Positions 31,641 to 40,003 of a DNA stretch of 64,000 nucleotides are shown here, piece after piece. The position numbers and the translations under genes were made by a program. How positions within the stretch are numbered: position 1 is the first letter of the stretch; each line of letters starts with the position of its first letter. Origin of the DNA: Myxococcus fulvus (GTDB lineage Bacteria > Myxococcota > Myxococcia > Myxococcales > Myxococcaceae); contig NZ_FOIB01000004.1 in assembly GCF_900111765.1 (NCBI RefSeq), positions 558,001 through 622,000 on the forward strand, given 5' to 3'. A model generated the notes under the pieces. That model saw nothing but the letters and a program-made list of their open reading frames with translations. It was not told where the DNA came from and did not search any database.

Positions 31641-33050
31641 TCACGGGCACTGGCGGAAATAGTCCACGCGTCGCAGCGGCCTGGACCCGACTTCGGGCAC
31701 GAACACCGACGTGAGCATCACGTGCACGCGCTGCCACGCATCCAGCTCCAGGAAGGCCCCGCCGTAGTCGCGTCGGTCCGGCCCCACATTGGCGTCGAGC
31801 GTGGTCTTCACCCAGCCCTGCTGCGTCTGGACCCAATGGGCCAACGGACCGGAGAGCCCCGCCAGCAGCACGTGCACGGCGCCCGACGTGTCCACCGCCA
31901 TGCTCTCGAGCGGATGGACCCCCGACTCGATGAGGCTCGTGTTCCAGTTCCCCTGCGCATCCCGGACGGCCAGCCAGGTCCCACCGGAGGAGCTCCACGC
32001 GACATGCGGGACACCCGAGGAGGACAGCGCGAGGAGCGGCTCTCCCCACACCTCGGCGATGACCTCCGACACCCAGGTGCCCGAGGCGTTCGTGGCGTAG
32101 TGGAGGCGCTTCTGCGGATACCCCTCGTAGACCAGGTGGGCCTTGCCCTGCCCGTCCACCTTCAGCGAAGTCCAAGCGGACCGGTCCAGGGCCCGCAGGC
32201 CCGTGTCCTCCACCACGAGCGCCCCCGGCGGCCCATGGGTGTACATGAGGCGGTGCTCCGCGCCGATCCACGTGGACAGCGCATGGAGCCGGCCTTGCGC
32301 GTCCAGCTCGAGGCCCTTCACCAGACCGCTCGCCATCCGCGTCTCGACCCAGCGGCCCGCCGTGTAGCGGAAGAAGTGCGTGGGGACATCCGTGGCGCCC
32401 TGCGCGAACTGCGGACTCAGGGCCACGTGGACCTCACCCGAGGCGTCCACGCGGATGCCACCCGGCCAGGGCGGCGGCCCCATCCAGCCCGTCCTCGGGA
32501 ACGTGTGCCAGGGCTTCGTCGTCGGCACCCGCACGATGTCGTCGGTGAACTCGATGAGGTACGCATCCCCTTGCGCGTCGAGCGCGAAGTGCGCGTAGCC
32601 CTTGGTGCCCTGGGGCAGCAGGTTGCGCTTCTGCCAGCCCTGCTCGCACGCGCTCCAGTCCGACATGCGCGCGTCGACGCCCGCATCACTCAGCACGGGG
32701 CCATCCGGGTTGTGCGGCCACCCTCCCGCATCCCCCGCGTCCGGCGTCCCGCCATCCGCATCCCCCCCGCCGTCCGCCGGAGGGAGCAGCTCACCACCGT
32801 CCCCCTGCCCGCCGTCCTCCCCTGCATCCAGCCCGGCGTCCTGCATCACGGGCGGAGGTCCCGCGTCGTCTCCGGCATCGAGGCCCGCATCGGGCTCGCC
32901 GCCACCATCCCTGCCCCCATCCACGGGGGTGCCAGCATCCTCGCCAAGGCCGAGCAACTTCTTCGGGTCGATGATGGGCTCACACGCGCACAGCCCCACC
33001 GAGACACACAGCAGGACGAGACGCAGTCGGAGAGAGGGCGAGCGGTCCAC
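31641..33050 (-). CDS. Lipoprotein with Asp-Ala-Gly spacer, paralogue A
   Basis: About 469 residues. From the GTG at 33050 the product starts VDRSPSLRLRLVLLCVSVGL then CACEP, a lipobox. A long low-complexity spacer rich in Asp, Ala and Gly (DAGTPVDGGRDGGGEPDAGL style) spans about 90 residues. The mature domain shows repeated beta strands: GYAHFALDAQGDAYLIEFTD, GEVHVALSPQFAQG, GRLHALSTWIGAEHRLMYTH, and ends with PLRRVDYFRQC. It is a close paralogue of the gene immediately upstream (33153-34514): blocks such as YATNASGTWV, YTHGPP, LVVE and TFPRTGW are shared. This is a surface-exposed propeller-like lipoprotein of unknown function. The start is uncertain; the frame stays open to 33152. Confidence 0.8.
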   Translation of the reverse strand: MDRSPSLRLRLVLLCVSVGLCACEPIIDPKKLLGLGEDAGTPVDGGRDGGGEPDAGLDAGDDAGPPPVMQDAGLDAGEDGGQGDGGELLPPADGGGDADGGTPDAGDAGGWPHNPDGPVLSDAGVDARMSDWSACEQGWQKRNLLPQGTKGYAHFALDAQGDAYLIEFTDDIVRVPTTKPWHTFPRTGWMGPPPWPGGIRVDASGEVHVALSPQFAQGATDVPTHFFRYTAGRWVETRMASGLVKGLELDAQGRLHALSTWIGAEHRLMYTHGPPGALVVEDTGLRALDRSAWTSLKVDGQGKAHLVYEGYPQKRLHYATNASGTWVSEVIAEVWGEPLLALSSSGVPHVAWSSSGGTWLAVRDAQGNWNTSLIESGVHPLESMAVDTSGAVHVLLAGLSGPLAHWVQTQQGWVKTTLDANVGPDRRDYGGAFLELDAWQRVHVMLTSVFVPEVGSRPLRRVDYFRQCP

Positions 33051-33152
33051 GAGCAACCTGGGGAGCGGAGACGGACCCGAGGGCCGCGTCGGTGATGAAG
33101 GAAGCGAGAGGGAACTGTATCCGAAATCACGCGGGGGCCCAGGCGGGCCCAT

Positions 33153-34514
33153 TCACTGACATTGGCGGTAGTAGTCCATGGTTCGCAGGGGCCTGCCGCT
33201 CACCTCGTCGGGCTTCAGCCACGTGTGCATCACGTGCGCGCGGCCCTGGGAATCCAGCTCCATCGACGACCCCGTCACGGAAGGAGGAAAGCCGAGGGGC
33301 TCGGGGCCGAGCCTCGTCCGCACCCAGCCTCCGCTCGCGTTGCTCAGGTGCAAAGGCGAGCCGTTCCACACCGTCAACAACAGGTGCACCACGCCCGTCG
33401 GGCTCACGGCCAGCGCCTCCATCGAGGCACTCTCGTCGCCGACGGACACCGTGGTCCATCCGGCCTGCGCGTCCCGCGAGGCCAGCATGATGTTGGAGCT
33501 GTCCTTCCAGGCGATGTACGGCGTCCCCGAGGCCGACAGCGCGAGGTAGCCATCGTCTCCCTCCGCGGAGACGGGCTCCTCCACCCAGGTGCCGGACGCG
33601 TTCGTGGCGTAGCGGATGCCCCGGGGTTTCTTCGGGATGAAGGCCACATGCGCGTGTCCCCGGGCGTCCAGTTGGAGGCTCGCCCGGTAGATGTCGTCAT
33701 CGAGCACGAGCCCCGTCTCCTCGACCACCAGCGCGTCCGGCGGTCCATGCGTGTACAGGAGGCGGTTCTCCGGGCCGATCCACGTGGACATCGCGTGCAG
33801 GTGTCCGCGCGAGTCCACCTCCAGGTCCCACAGCAACCCGCCGGGCTTCACGGTGTGGACCCACCGGCCCTCGGTGTAGCGCAGGAAGTGGACGGGGACG
33901 TCCGTGTCGCCCTCGAGGTAGCGCGGGCTCAAGGCCACGTGGACCTCTCCCGTCGGACCCACGCGCACGCCGACCACGTAGGGCTGCGGCCCCAACCAAC
34001 CCGTCCTCGGGAACGTGCGCCAGGGCTTCGTCGTCCCCACGCGCAGGATGTCGTCGGTGTGCTCGATGAAGTACGCGTCACCGTCCGCGTCGAGCGCGAA
34101 GCTGCCGTACCCCTTGGTGCCCGCGGGCAGCACGGTGCGCTGCTGCCAGCCCGCGTCGCACCCGCTCCACCCGGTCATCCGCGCGTCGACGCCGCCATCC
34201 CCCAGCACCGGGCCGTCGTTCCCGACGACACCGCCCGCGTCCCCCGCGTCACCGGGGCCGCCATCATCATCGGAGCCCCCGGCATCGTCGCCCCCATCAT
34301 CGGCGCCGGCGTCCGGAGCCCCCGCGTCCTCGTCCGGCGTGGGCTCGCCACCGTCCGCTCCGGCGTCATCGGCATCCGGGTCCGCATCCACGGCGCCCGC
34401 GTCGGGCGGCTTCGCGATGGCCCAGGGTGACAGGACGATGGGCTCACACGCCACCAGCCCCGCCACGGCGGCGAGCACGAGGACTCTCGAGCGGAGGAGG
34501 ACAGCCCAATCCAC
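33153..34514 (-). CDS. Lipoprotein with Asp-Ala-Gly spacer, paralogue B
   Basis: About 453 residues from the GTG at 34514 (VDWAVLLRSRVLVLAAVAGL then VACEP, lipobox). The spacer is again low-complexity Asp/Ala/Gly (DADPDADDAGADGGEPTPDE). Mature strands correspond one to one with paralogue A: GYGSFALDADGDAYFIEHTD, GEVHVALSPRYLEGDTDVPV, GHLHAMSTWIGPENRLLYTH, then a C-terminal PLRTMDYYRQC. The pair clearly arose by tandem duplication; their spacers have diverged more than the domains. The 102-bp gap suggests possible co-transcription. No enzyme signature is seen, and the repeated W and YT(H/N) positions suggest a beta-propeller. Confidence 0.8.
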   Translation of the reverse strand: MDWAVLLRSRVLVLAAVAGLVACEPIVLSPWAIAKPPDAGAVDADPDADDAGADGGEPTPDEDAGAPDAGADDGGDDAGGSDDDGGPGDAGDAGGVVGNDGPVLGDGGVDARMTGWSGCDAGWQQRTVLPAGTKGYGSFALDADGDAYFIEHTDDILRVGTTKPWRTFPRTGWLGPQPYVVGVRVGPTGEVHVALSPRYLEGDTDVPVHFLRYTEGRWVHTVKPGGLLWDLEVDSRGHLHAMSTWIGPENRLLYTHGPPDALVVEETGLVLDDDIYRASLQLDARGHAHVAFIPKKPRGIRYATNASGTWVEEPVSAEGDDGYLALSASGTPYIAWKDSSNIMLASRDAQAGWTTVSVGDESASMEALAVSPTGVVHLLLTVWNGSPLHLSNASGGWVRTRLGPEPLGFPPSVTGSSMELDSQGRAHVMHTWLKPDEVSGRPLRTMDYYRQCQ

Positions 34515-34617
34515 GGAACACCCTGGGAGCGGGGACGACAGGAGGGGACACACCCCGCCAGGGGCATACGCAGCGGGCGATTTATCCGGGTCATTTCCGC
34601 CCGAAAAAACCCGCCGC

Positions 34618-36615
34618 TCAGTCCACCGGCCGCAGGATGCGCAGGGGGCGCACCGGGCCGTTGAACCAGCGGCTCAGCTCCACCAGGTCATCCACCCGGC
34701 GCGCGTCCGGGAGGCTGTCCAGGAACACCTGCCCGTACGCCTTGGTGCGGATGCGCCGGTCCAGCATCGTGACGATGCCCTTGTCGGACTGCGTGCGAAT
34801 CAGCCGGCCGAAGCCCTGGCGCAAGGCCAGCGCCGCCTGGGGCAGCTGGTACTGCTCGAAGGGCTCCTCGCCCCGGGACTGGAGCTGCTTGATGCGCGCG
34901 GCCACCAGCGGGTCTCCCGGCGAGGCGAACGGGAGCCGGTCGATGATGACCAGGCTCAGCGCATCCCCGGGCACGTCCACGCCCTCCCAGAAGCTGTGCG
35001 CCGCGAAGAGCACGCTGGGCGTGTCGCGGAACGCCTCCAGCAGCTGCGCCTTGGGACGCTCGCCCTGCAGCAGCGCCTGATACGGCAGCCGCCCCGCCGT
35101 CAGCTCGTACGCGCGCACCATGTTGCGCAGCGACGTGAAGAGCACGAAGGCGCGCCCGCCCGTCACTTCACACAGCCGGACGATTTCCTCCGCCGCCGCC
35201 TCGATGAAGCCCGGGGCGGTGGGGTCCGGCAGGTGCGTGGGCAGGTACAGCGCGGCCTGGCGCGGATAGTCGAAGGGGCTGGGCACCGCCAGCGTCCGCA
35301 CGCGCGTCACCGTCTGGCCGTCCTCGCCGTACAGCCCCATGCGCCGGGCGAAGAAGTCGAAGCGGCTCTCCGCCGCCAGCGTCGCGGACGTGTACACCAC
35401 GGTGTCGAGCGCGCCGTACATCCGCTCGCGCAGCTCCTTCGCCACGTCGATGGGACTGGCGCGCAGGAACAGGCCCTTGCCGCGCTGCTCCGCCCAGTAC
35501 ACGTGGTCCGTCGACTCCGCCTTCTCCAGGAAGGTGAGCTGCTCCTCGAGCTCGTCCGCGCGGCGGGTAATCGCCGCCAGCTCCGGCTCGCGCTCGCCCG
35601 CGGTGAAGGCGGACAGCGCGCCCAGCCCCTCGCGCACGCCGCCGAGCGCGCTGGTGAGCTTCGCCATGCCCTCCGCCTGGAGCGTCACCGACGCCTCGTG
35701 GCCGGACAGCCCCAGCGCGCGGGGCGCCTGCGCGAAGAAGGCGTCCGCGCCGGTGCGCAGCCGGGCCGCCAGCCCGCGCAGCATCGCGTGCCGCGAGTCC
35801 TCTTCCTTCAACGACGCCACCGCGTCGCGCGCCAGCTCCTCCAGCCGGTAGTTGGAGACGCCCACGCCGAAGTGCCCGCTCGCCGCGTCCTCGAGCGCGT
35901 GGGCCTCGTCGAAGATGACCGCCTCGTAGAAGGGCAGCACACCCTCGGTGCGCTTGCCGGAGCTGCGCAGGGACAGGTCCGCGAAGAACAGGTGGTGGTT
36001 GACCACCAGCAGGTCCGCGTCCTCCGCGCGCCGCCGCATGCGCGTGACGAAGCACGTCTCGTACAGCGGGCAGCGCGTGCCCACGCACGTCTCGGACGTG
36101 GTGGACAGCCGGGGCCAGGCGCTGAAGGACTCGGGCAAATCCAACTCGCCGCGGTCGCCCGTCTGCGTGTCCTGGGCCCAGGCCTTCAGCTTGGGCCAGT
36201 AGCGCGACTCCTCGCGCGTGGCGAACTGCGGGTCCTTGGAGAACGCCTCGTAGCGGTGCAGGCAGAGGTAGTTGTTGCGCCCCTTGAGGTAGGCCGCCTC
36301 GAAGGTGAGGCCCATCTTCTCGCGCAAGAGCGGCAGGTCCTTGAAGAAGATCTGGTCCTGCAGCGTCTTGGTCGCCGTGGACACGACGACGCGCCGGCCC
36401 GACAGGAGCGCGGGCACCAGGTAGGCGAGCGTCTTTCCCGTGCCCGTGCCGGCCTCCGCCAACAGGTAGCTGCGCTCGGCGAAGGCCCGCTCCACGGCGC
36501 GCGCCATCTGGAGCTGCTCCGGGCGGTGCTCGTACGCCGGCAGCGCCACCTGGAGCGCGCCCCCCGGACCGAGCAGGCCATCGACGGACAGAGTGGGAGA
36601 GACGGGGAGCGTCAT
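34618..36615 (-). CDS. dinG: DinG-type ATP-dependent DNA helicase
   Basis: The 665-residue superfamily 2 helicase is of the XPD/DinG class. Motif I AEAGTGTGKTLAYLVPALLS lies near residue 53. The Fe-S region shows Cys pattern SETCVGTRCPLYETCFVTRM, followed by LLVVNHHLFFADLSL, and motif II VIFDEAHALEDA. The C-terminal helicase lobe has VYTSATL, FVLFTSLRNMVRAYELT, HSFWEGVDVPGDALSLVIID and QGFGRLIRTQSDKGIVTMLD. DinG unwinds D-loops, R-loops and damaged replication structures. The start ATG 36615 (MTLPVSPTLS) fits the family; upstream sequence in frame does not. The gene is oriented with its membrane-protein neighbours, but a gap of 139 bp suggests a separate promoter. Confidence 0.93.
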   Translation of the reverse strand: MTLPVSPTLSVDGLLGPGGALQVALPAYEHRPEQLQMARAVERAFAERSYLLAEAGTGTGKTLAYLVPALLSGRRVVVSTATKTLQDQIFFKDLPLLREKMGLTFEAAYLKGRNNYLCLHRYEAFSKDPQFATREESRYWPKLKAWAQDTQTGDRGELDLPESFSAWPRLSTTSETCVGTRCPLYETCFVTRMRRRAEDADLLVVNHHLFFADLSLRSSGKRTEGVLPFYEAVIFDEAHALEDAASGHFGVGVSNYRLEELARDAVASLKEEDSRHAMLRGLAARLRTGADAFFAQAPRALGLSGHEASVTLQAEGMAKLTSALGGVREGLGALSAFTAGEREPELAAITRRADELEEQLTFLEKAESTDHVYWAEQRGKGLFLRASPIDVAKELRERMYGALDTVVYTSATLAAESRFDFFARRMGLYGEDGQTVTRVRTLAVPSPFDYPRQAALYLPTHLPDPTAPGFIEAAAEEIVRLCEVTGGRAFVLFTSLRNMVRAYELTAGRLPYQALLQGERPKAQLLEAFRDTPSVLFAAHSFWEGVDVPGDALSLVIIDRLPFASPGDPLVAARIKQLQSRGEEPFEQYQLPQAALALRQGFGRLIRTQSDKGIVTMLDRRIRTKAYGQVFLDSLPDARRVDDLVELSRWFNGPVRPLRILRPVD

Positions 36616-36754
36616 CGGGAGTGGCCAGCCTCGCGCAAGCGGCCCGACACGATAGCAGCCACCCGCGTCCAGAGCCCGTTTCCGACCACCCGCGAGCGCC
36701 ACGGCCCGCACGGCCGGCCGCCTGGCGACGGGGCGTTTCGCTCCGGAGGATTCG

Positions 36755-37507
36755 TCAGGGCACGTCGCCGGACAGGAGCACGCCGACGCGCTGGATGATG
36801 AAGGCGGACATCAGCAGCACCACCAGGAAGAGCACCGCGATGGCCACCCCGCGCATCCGCCGCGACAGCAGCGACGCCCCCGCGCCCTCCACCTCCGTGG
36901 GCACCACCACCGTGGCGCGGCGGACGATCTCCTCCCGCGCCCGCTGCGCCACCGCGTCGTCCGGCGCCCGCGCCAGTCGCACGCGGTACAGCCGGCCCGC
37001 CGTCGCCAGCTCGCCGCGACCCATGGCCAGGGTCAGCAGCCGGTCATGCGCCTCCCACTGGCCCCACTCCCCCGCCAGCCGGCGCCACTCCTCGCGCAGC
37101 GCCTCCGAGGGCTGGTGCTCCGACTCCACGAAGTTGGCGTACACCAACCCGCACTGCGAGCAGGACGTGTCCACCTCGCGCCGCGTCGACACGCACTTGG
37201 GACAGTGTCCGGGCGGCGGCACGAAGAGCGCGTCGTCGTCCAACGGCGGCGCCGCGGCCACCGCGCCCCGCACCACCCGCAGGGCCGGAGCACTGGCGCG
37301 CGCGGCGGTCTCCAACACCGGCTCCTCGACGGGCCTCGCGCTGGCGAGCGGCTCGCCGCCCACCGACGGCGTCACCGCCAGCGGCTGCGCGGCCCGCGCG
37401 CGACTCTCCGCGCCGCACCGCTGACACGACACCACCAGCCCTCCGGACTCCAGCCGGTAGGACTCCAGGGGGATGAGCCGCTCGCACGCCTCGCACTGGA
37501 ACTTCAT
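36755..37507 (-). CDS. Zinc-ribbon protein with C-terminal membrane anchor
   Basis: The 250-residue protein begins MKFQCEACERLIPLESYRLE and carries a first zinc-ribbon pair CEAC ... VVSCQRCGAES, in the style of MJ0042/FmdB-like finger domains. A Pro/Ala-rich linker follows, then a second ribbon CPKCVSTRREVDTSCSQCGL near residue 104. A helical region (EEWRRLAGEWGQWEAHDRLL) precedes a single C-terminal TM helix (GVAIAVLFLVVLLMSAFIIQ). It is translationally coupled to the site-2 protease gene upstream (ATGA overlap at 37504-37507). A cytoplasmic zinc finger on a membrane protein next to an intramembrane protease is a plausible regulator or substrate. That relation is inference. Confidence 0.82.
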   Translation of the reverse strand: MKFQCEACERLIPLESYRLESGGLVVSCQRCGAESRARAAQPLAVTPSVGGEPLASARPVEEPVLETAARASAPALRVVRGAVAAAPPLDDDALFVPPPGHCPKCVSTRREVDTSCSQCGLVYANFVESEHQPSEALREEWRRLAGEWGQWEAHDRLLTLAMGRGELATAGRLYRVRLARAPDDAVAQRAREEIVRRATVVVPTEVEGAGASLLSRRMRGVAIAVLFLVVLLMSAFIIQRVGVLLSGDVP

Positions 37508-38499
37508 GACACCACCTGACGCAGGGGCACGGGCATCGCGCAACCGATGAGGGCCAGCAGGCACAGCGCGCAGATGAGCTTGCGCGTGGGGCTGAGCGGC
37601 TCCTGCGGGTACACGACGTCCGGGTGCCCGAAGCCCACCACCTTGCTCGTCACCAGGAGCCACAGCCCCCAGGACGCGGTGACGAAGAGCGTGAGGAACA
37701 GCAGCACGGTGGCCATCAGCCGCCCCACCCAATGCGCGTGACGCCCCAGCACCGCGAACGCCAGGTGCCCACCATCCAGCTGCCCCATGGGCATCAGGTT
37801 GAGCAACGTGACGAGCAGACCGAACCAGCCCGCGATGACCACCGGGTGCACCAGCACGTCCTTGCCCTCCGGCAAGGGGCCCAACGCCAACCACGTCAGC
37901 CCCTGCATCAACAGGCTGTCACCAAACAGGGTCTGCACGCCATGGAAGGCTTCCTCCGGCGCGGGCGGCGCGTGGGTCACCTTCGCCATCACCCAGGTGA
38001 AGAGCTCCTTGCCGTACACCCACAGCGAGGACTCGCCGGGGAACTGCGAGGCGACCCGCGGCGCGTCCACCACCGTGGAGTGAGACAGCCCCCAGTAGAG
38101 GATGGGCAGCGCGACGACGAGCCCCGCCAAGGGCCCCGCCGCGCCGATGTCCACCAGCGCGTTGCGGTGCGGGATGCGGTCGCGGATGCGGATGACCGCG
38201 CCCAGCGTGCCCACCCCCAACACCGGCAGCGGGATGAAGTACGGCAGCGACGTGTCCACCCGGTGCAGGCGCGCCAGCACGTAGTGCCCCATCTCGTGAG
38301 AACCGAGAATCGCGAGCAGGGAAAGGCTGAACGACAGCGCGCGCGTGGCGGCCTCGGTGGAGACCTCGTCGGGCGAGTACGGCCGCTGGAAGTGGAAGTA
38401 GAGCAGGTACGACGTGAAGGTCGTCACCACCGTCAACAGCAGCAGCAAGAGGTGCAGCCAGTACCTGGGCGCGGGACGTGCGACGGGGACGGAGTCCAT
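37504..38499 (-). CDS. Site-2 protease family intramembrane metalloprotease (M50)
   Basis: The 331-residue multi-spanning membrane protease shows the zinc motif LLAILGSHEMGHYVLARLHR (HExxH) in the third hydrophobic segment. The third ligand block is LLNLMPMGQLDGGHLAFAVL (N-x-x-P-x-x-x-x-D-G). Between them are GVGTLGAVIRIRD, ALVDIGAAGPLAGLVVALPI, and a loop without a PDZ domain. About 8 TM segments are visible. S2P proteases cut anti-sigma factors or other membrane proteins within the lipid bilayer. No anti-sigma/sigma pair is adjacent, but the downstream coupled gene encodes a zinc-ribbon single-pass protein that might be a partner. The start ATG 38499 gives MDSVPVARPAPRYWLH before TM1. Confidence 0.9.
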   Translation of the reverse strand: MDSVPVARPAPRYWLHLLLLLLTVVTTFTSYLLYFHFQRPYSPDEVSTEAATRALSFSLSLLAILGSHEMGHYVLARLHRVDTSLPYFIPLPVLGVGTLGAVIRIRDRIPHRNALVDIGAAGPLAGLVVALPILYWGLSHSTVVDAPRVASQFPGESSLWVYGKELFTWVMAKVTHAPPAPEEAFHGVQTLFGDSLLMQGLTWLALGPLPEGKDVLVHPVVIAGWFGLLVTLLNLMPMGQLDGGHLAFAVLGRHAHWVGRLMATVLLFLTLFVTASWGLWLLVTSKVVGFGHPDVVYPQEPLSPTRKLICALCLLALIGCAMPVPLRQVVS

Positions 38500-38593
38500 T
38501 CAGGGAGCCTCGGGTTCTGGGCTAGCAAGGCGAGGTGCGCATTACAACGCGGGCGCGCATCCACCGTGGCCATACAGTGTGTCCGGACGGACC

Positions 38594-38621
38594 TTGACAT
38601 GGGGTCGACATCTGGTACGAC
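38594..38621 (+). promoter_or_regulatory. Promoter candidate for the 115-residue lipoprotein
   Basis: A perfect -35 TTGACA (38594-38599) and a half-matching -10 TACGAC (38616-38621) are separated by 16 bp, about 90 bp before the ATG at 38712. The consensus -35 is unusual in this G+C-rich sequence. Confidence 0.45.
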
Positions 38622-38711
38622 CGCGCCCGCTTGAAGGTCACTTTCAAACGGACGTGCGCCCTCGTGGGTGCTCGTCCACCGGACAAGCGACACTCACTAG
38701 AGGGGAAAACC

Positions 38712-39059
38712 ATGAAGAAGCTCATCCTGTCGGCCGTTGCCGCGTCCAGCCTCATCGGCTGCACCAGCGTCGAGAGCGCCGTTGTCTCCGGGACCGAAAT
38801 CGCCGCCAACGGTGAGGCCGTGGCCGTCATCCAGACGAACGCGCTGGGCCTGACCGCCATCTTCCACATCATCGACATCGTCCAGAGCGACCTGGACACC
38901 GTCGTCAACAAGCTCCTCATCGCCGAGGCGAAGGCCATGGGCGCGTCCAAGGTGGACCTGAAGACGGCCGGCACCACGCCCCGTCACGGCATCTACGCCC
39001 TGTTCGGCACCATCATCGGCGTGACCTCCTCCAGCGCCACCGGCGTGGCGGTGAAGTAG
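38712..39059 (+). CDS. Small lipoprotein
   Basis: The 115-residue product starts MKKLILSAVAASSLIG with the lipobox Cys (IGC-T) at residue 17, preceded by GAGGGG 7 bp upstream. The mature part contains a hydrophobic helix region (ALGLTAIFHIIDIVQSDLDT) and a short beta part (GIYALFGTIIGVTSSSATG). Lower Arg content and a more even codon choice than its neighbours suggest high expression, in agreement with a near-consensus promoter upstream and a textbook terminator downstream. No family is recognised with certainty; it resembles small TRL-like or DUF-type lipoproteins that sort metal or heavy-ligand stress, but I do not claim this. Confidence 0.8.
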   Translation: MKKLILSAVAASSLIGCTSVESAVVSGTEIAANGEAVAVIQTNALGLTAIFHIIDIVQSDLDTVVNKLLIAEAKAMGASKVDLKTAGTTPRHGIYALFGTIIGVTSSSATGVAVK

Positions 39060-39094
39060 TCAGGCAGCCGGCCCATCAGGGTTCGGCGACCTCG

Positions 39095-39131
39095 GGAGGC
39101 CCCCTGGCGACAGGCGGGCCTCCTTGCTTTT
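39095..39131 (+). terminator. Strong intrinsic terminator with GNRA-type loop
   Basis: GGAGGCCC-CCTG-GCGA-CAGG-c-GGGCCTCC forms a 12-bp stem with one bulged C and a GCGA tetraloop, followed by TTGCTTTT. It follows the small lipoprotein gene (stop 39059). Confidence 0.87.
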
Positions 39132-39160
39132 CAGCCCTCCTCCTGCCCCACTCGCGCCCC

Positions 39161-39961
39161 ATGTCCCCTCGCCTCTTCGTGTGCTGTGTCGTGCTCGTCC
39201 TCGCGGGCTGTTCTCGGAAGTCGGACGACGTCGCGGCGCTGGCCTCGCAGGTGAAGACGCGGCTGGTCGAGCGTGACCGGAAGCTGTCCGGCTACGGCAT
39301 CGCCGGGACGGTGAAGGACGAGGGCATGGACGCGGTGCCCTTCACCTTCGAGCACCGCGCGCCGGACCGCATGCGCGGCACGCTGGGGGCGCCCGCCGCG
39401 CGCATCTTCGCGTGGGACGGCACGCACCTGTTCGAGCAGATCGACGGGGAGAAGCGCTTCACCACGTTCAAGTCGGAGCTACCCGCCGCGAAGCTGTCGG
39501 GCTTCCTCACGGAGACCTTCAGCGCCTTCATCCCCGAGGGCTTCCGCGCGCCGCTCTTGTCGCACGGGGCCACGCTGCGCCGGGTGAAGCATGCTCGCGC
39601 CGAGGAGGCGGTGGAGCTGTCGTTGGCGCTGGGGGGCGAGGCGAAGGGCGTGGAGCTGGTGTACGTGCTGCGCTGGCCGCAGCTCGACTTCCTGGACAAG
39701 CGCTCGCGCTCGCCGGACGGGACGGAGGCCGAGGTGCGGATGGAGGAGGAGCACTGCGACGCCCAGCTGGGCCTGTGCGTCCCGAAGCGGCTGAGCCGCT
39801 GGTTGGGAGGCCGCAAGGTGGGCGAGACGGTGCTGACGCGGGTGGAGCTGACGAAGCCGCCGCCGAACGACGCCTTCACCCTCGTGGCGCCCGAGGGCTA
39901 CGATGTGAAGACGCGGACACTCGTGGAGGCCACGGAGGAGAACCCTCCCTCGGGCGGTTGA
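39161..39961 (+). CDS. Lipoprotein, possibly LolA/LolB-like fold
   Basis: The 266-residue product starts MSPRLFVCCVVLVLAG followed by lipobox Cys (AGC-S) at residue 17. The mature protein has a long helix (DVAALASQVKTRLVERDRKL), then alternating strands characteristic of an incomplete beta barrel: GIAGTVKDEGMDAVPFTFEH, MRGTLGAPAARIFAWDGTHL, KGVELVYVLRWPQLDFLDKR, then RWLGGRKVGETVLTRVELTK and FTLVAPEGYDVKTRTL. Such a helix-then-barrel layout occurs in LolA/LolB-type lipoprotein carriers and related DUFs, but the similarity is by pattern only. The downstream HAD gene begins 42 bp after the stop, possibly in the same transcript. Confidence 0.78.
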   Translation: MSPRLFVCCVVLVLAGCSRKSDDVAALASQVKTRLVERDRKLSGYGIAGTVKDEGMDAVPFTFEHRAPDRMRGTLGAPAARIFAWDGTHLFEQIDGEKRFTTFKSELPAAKLSGFLTETFSAFIPEGFRAPLLSHGATLRRVKHARAEEAVELSLALGGEAKGVELVYVLRWPQLDFLDKRSRSPDGTEAEVRMEEEHCDAQLGLCVPKRLSRWLGGRKVGETVLTRVELTKPPPNDAFTLVAPEGYDVKTRTLVEATEENPPSGG

Positions 39962-40003
39962 CCCCCGACAGGTGCGTCCCCACTTTCGCCCGGGAGGCGA
40001 GTG

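Noticed and set aside
31632..31646. CCGTGAG-T-CTCACGG as a shared terminator of two convergent genes
   Set aside because: The usable stem is only about 5 bp with an impossible one-base loop at full length and no U-tract; too weak to call.
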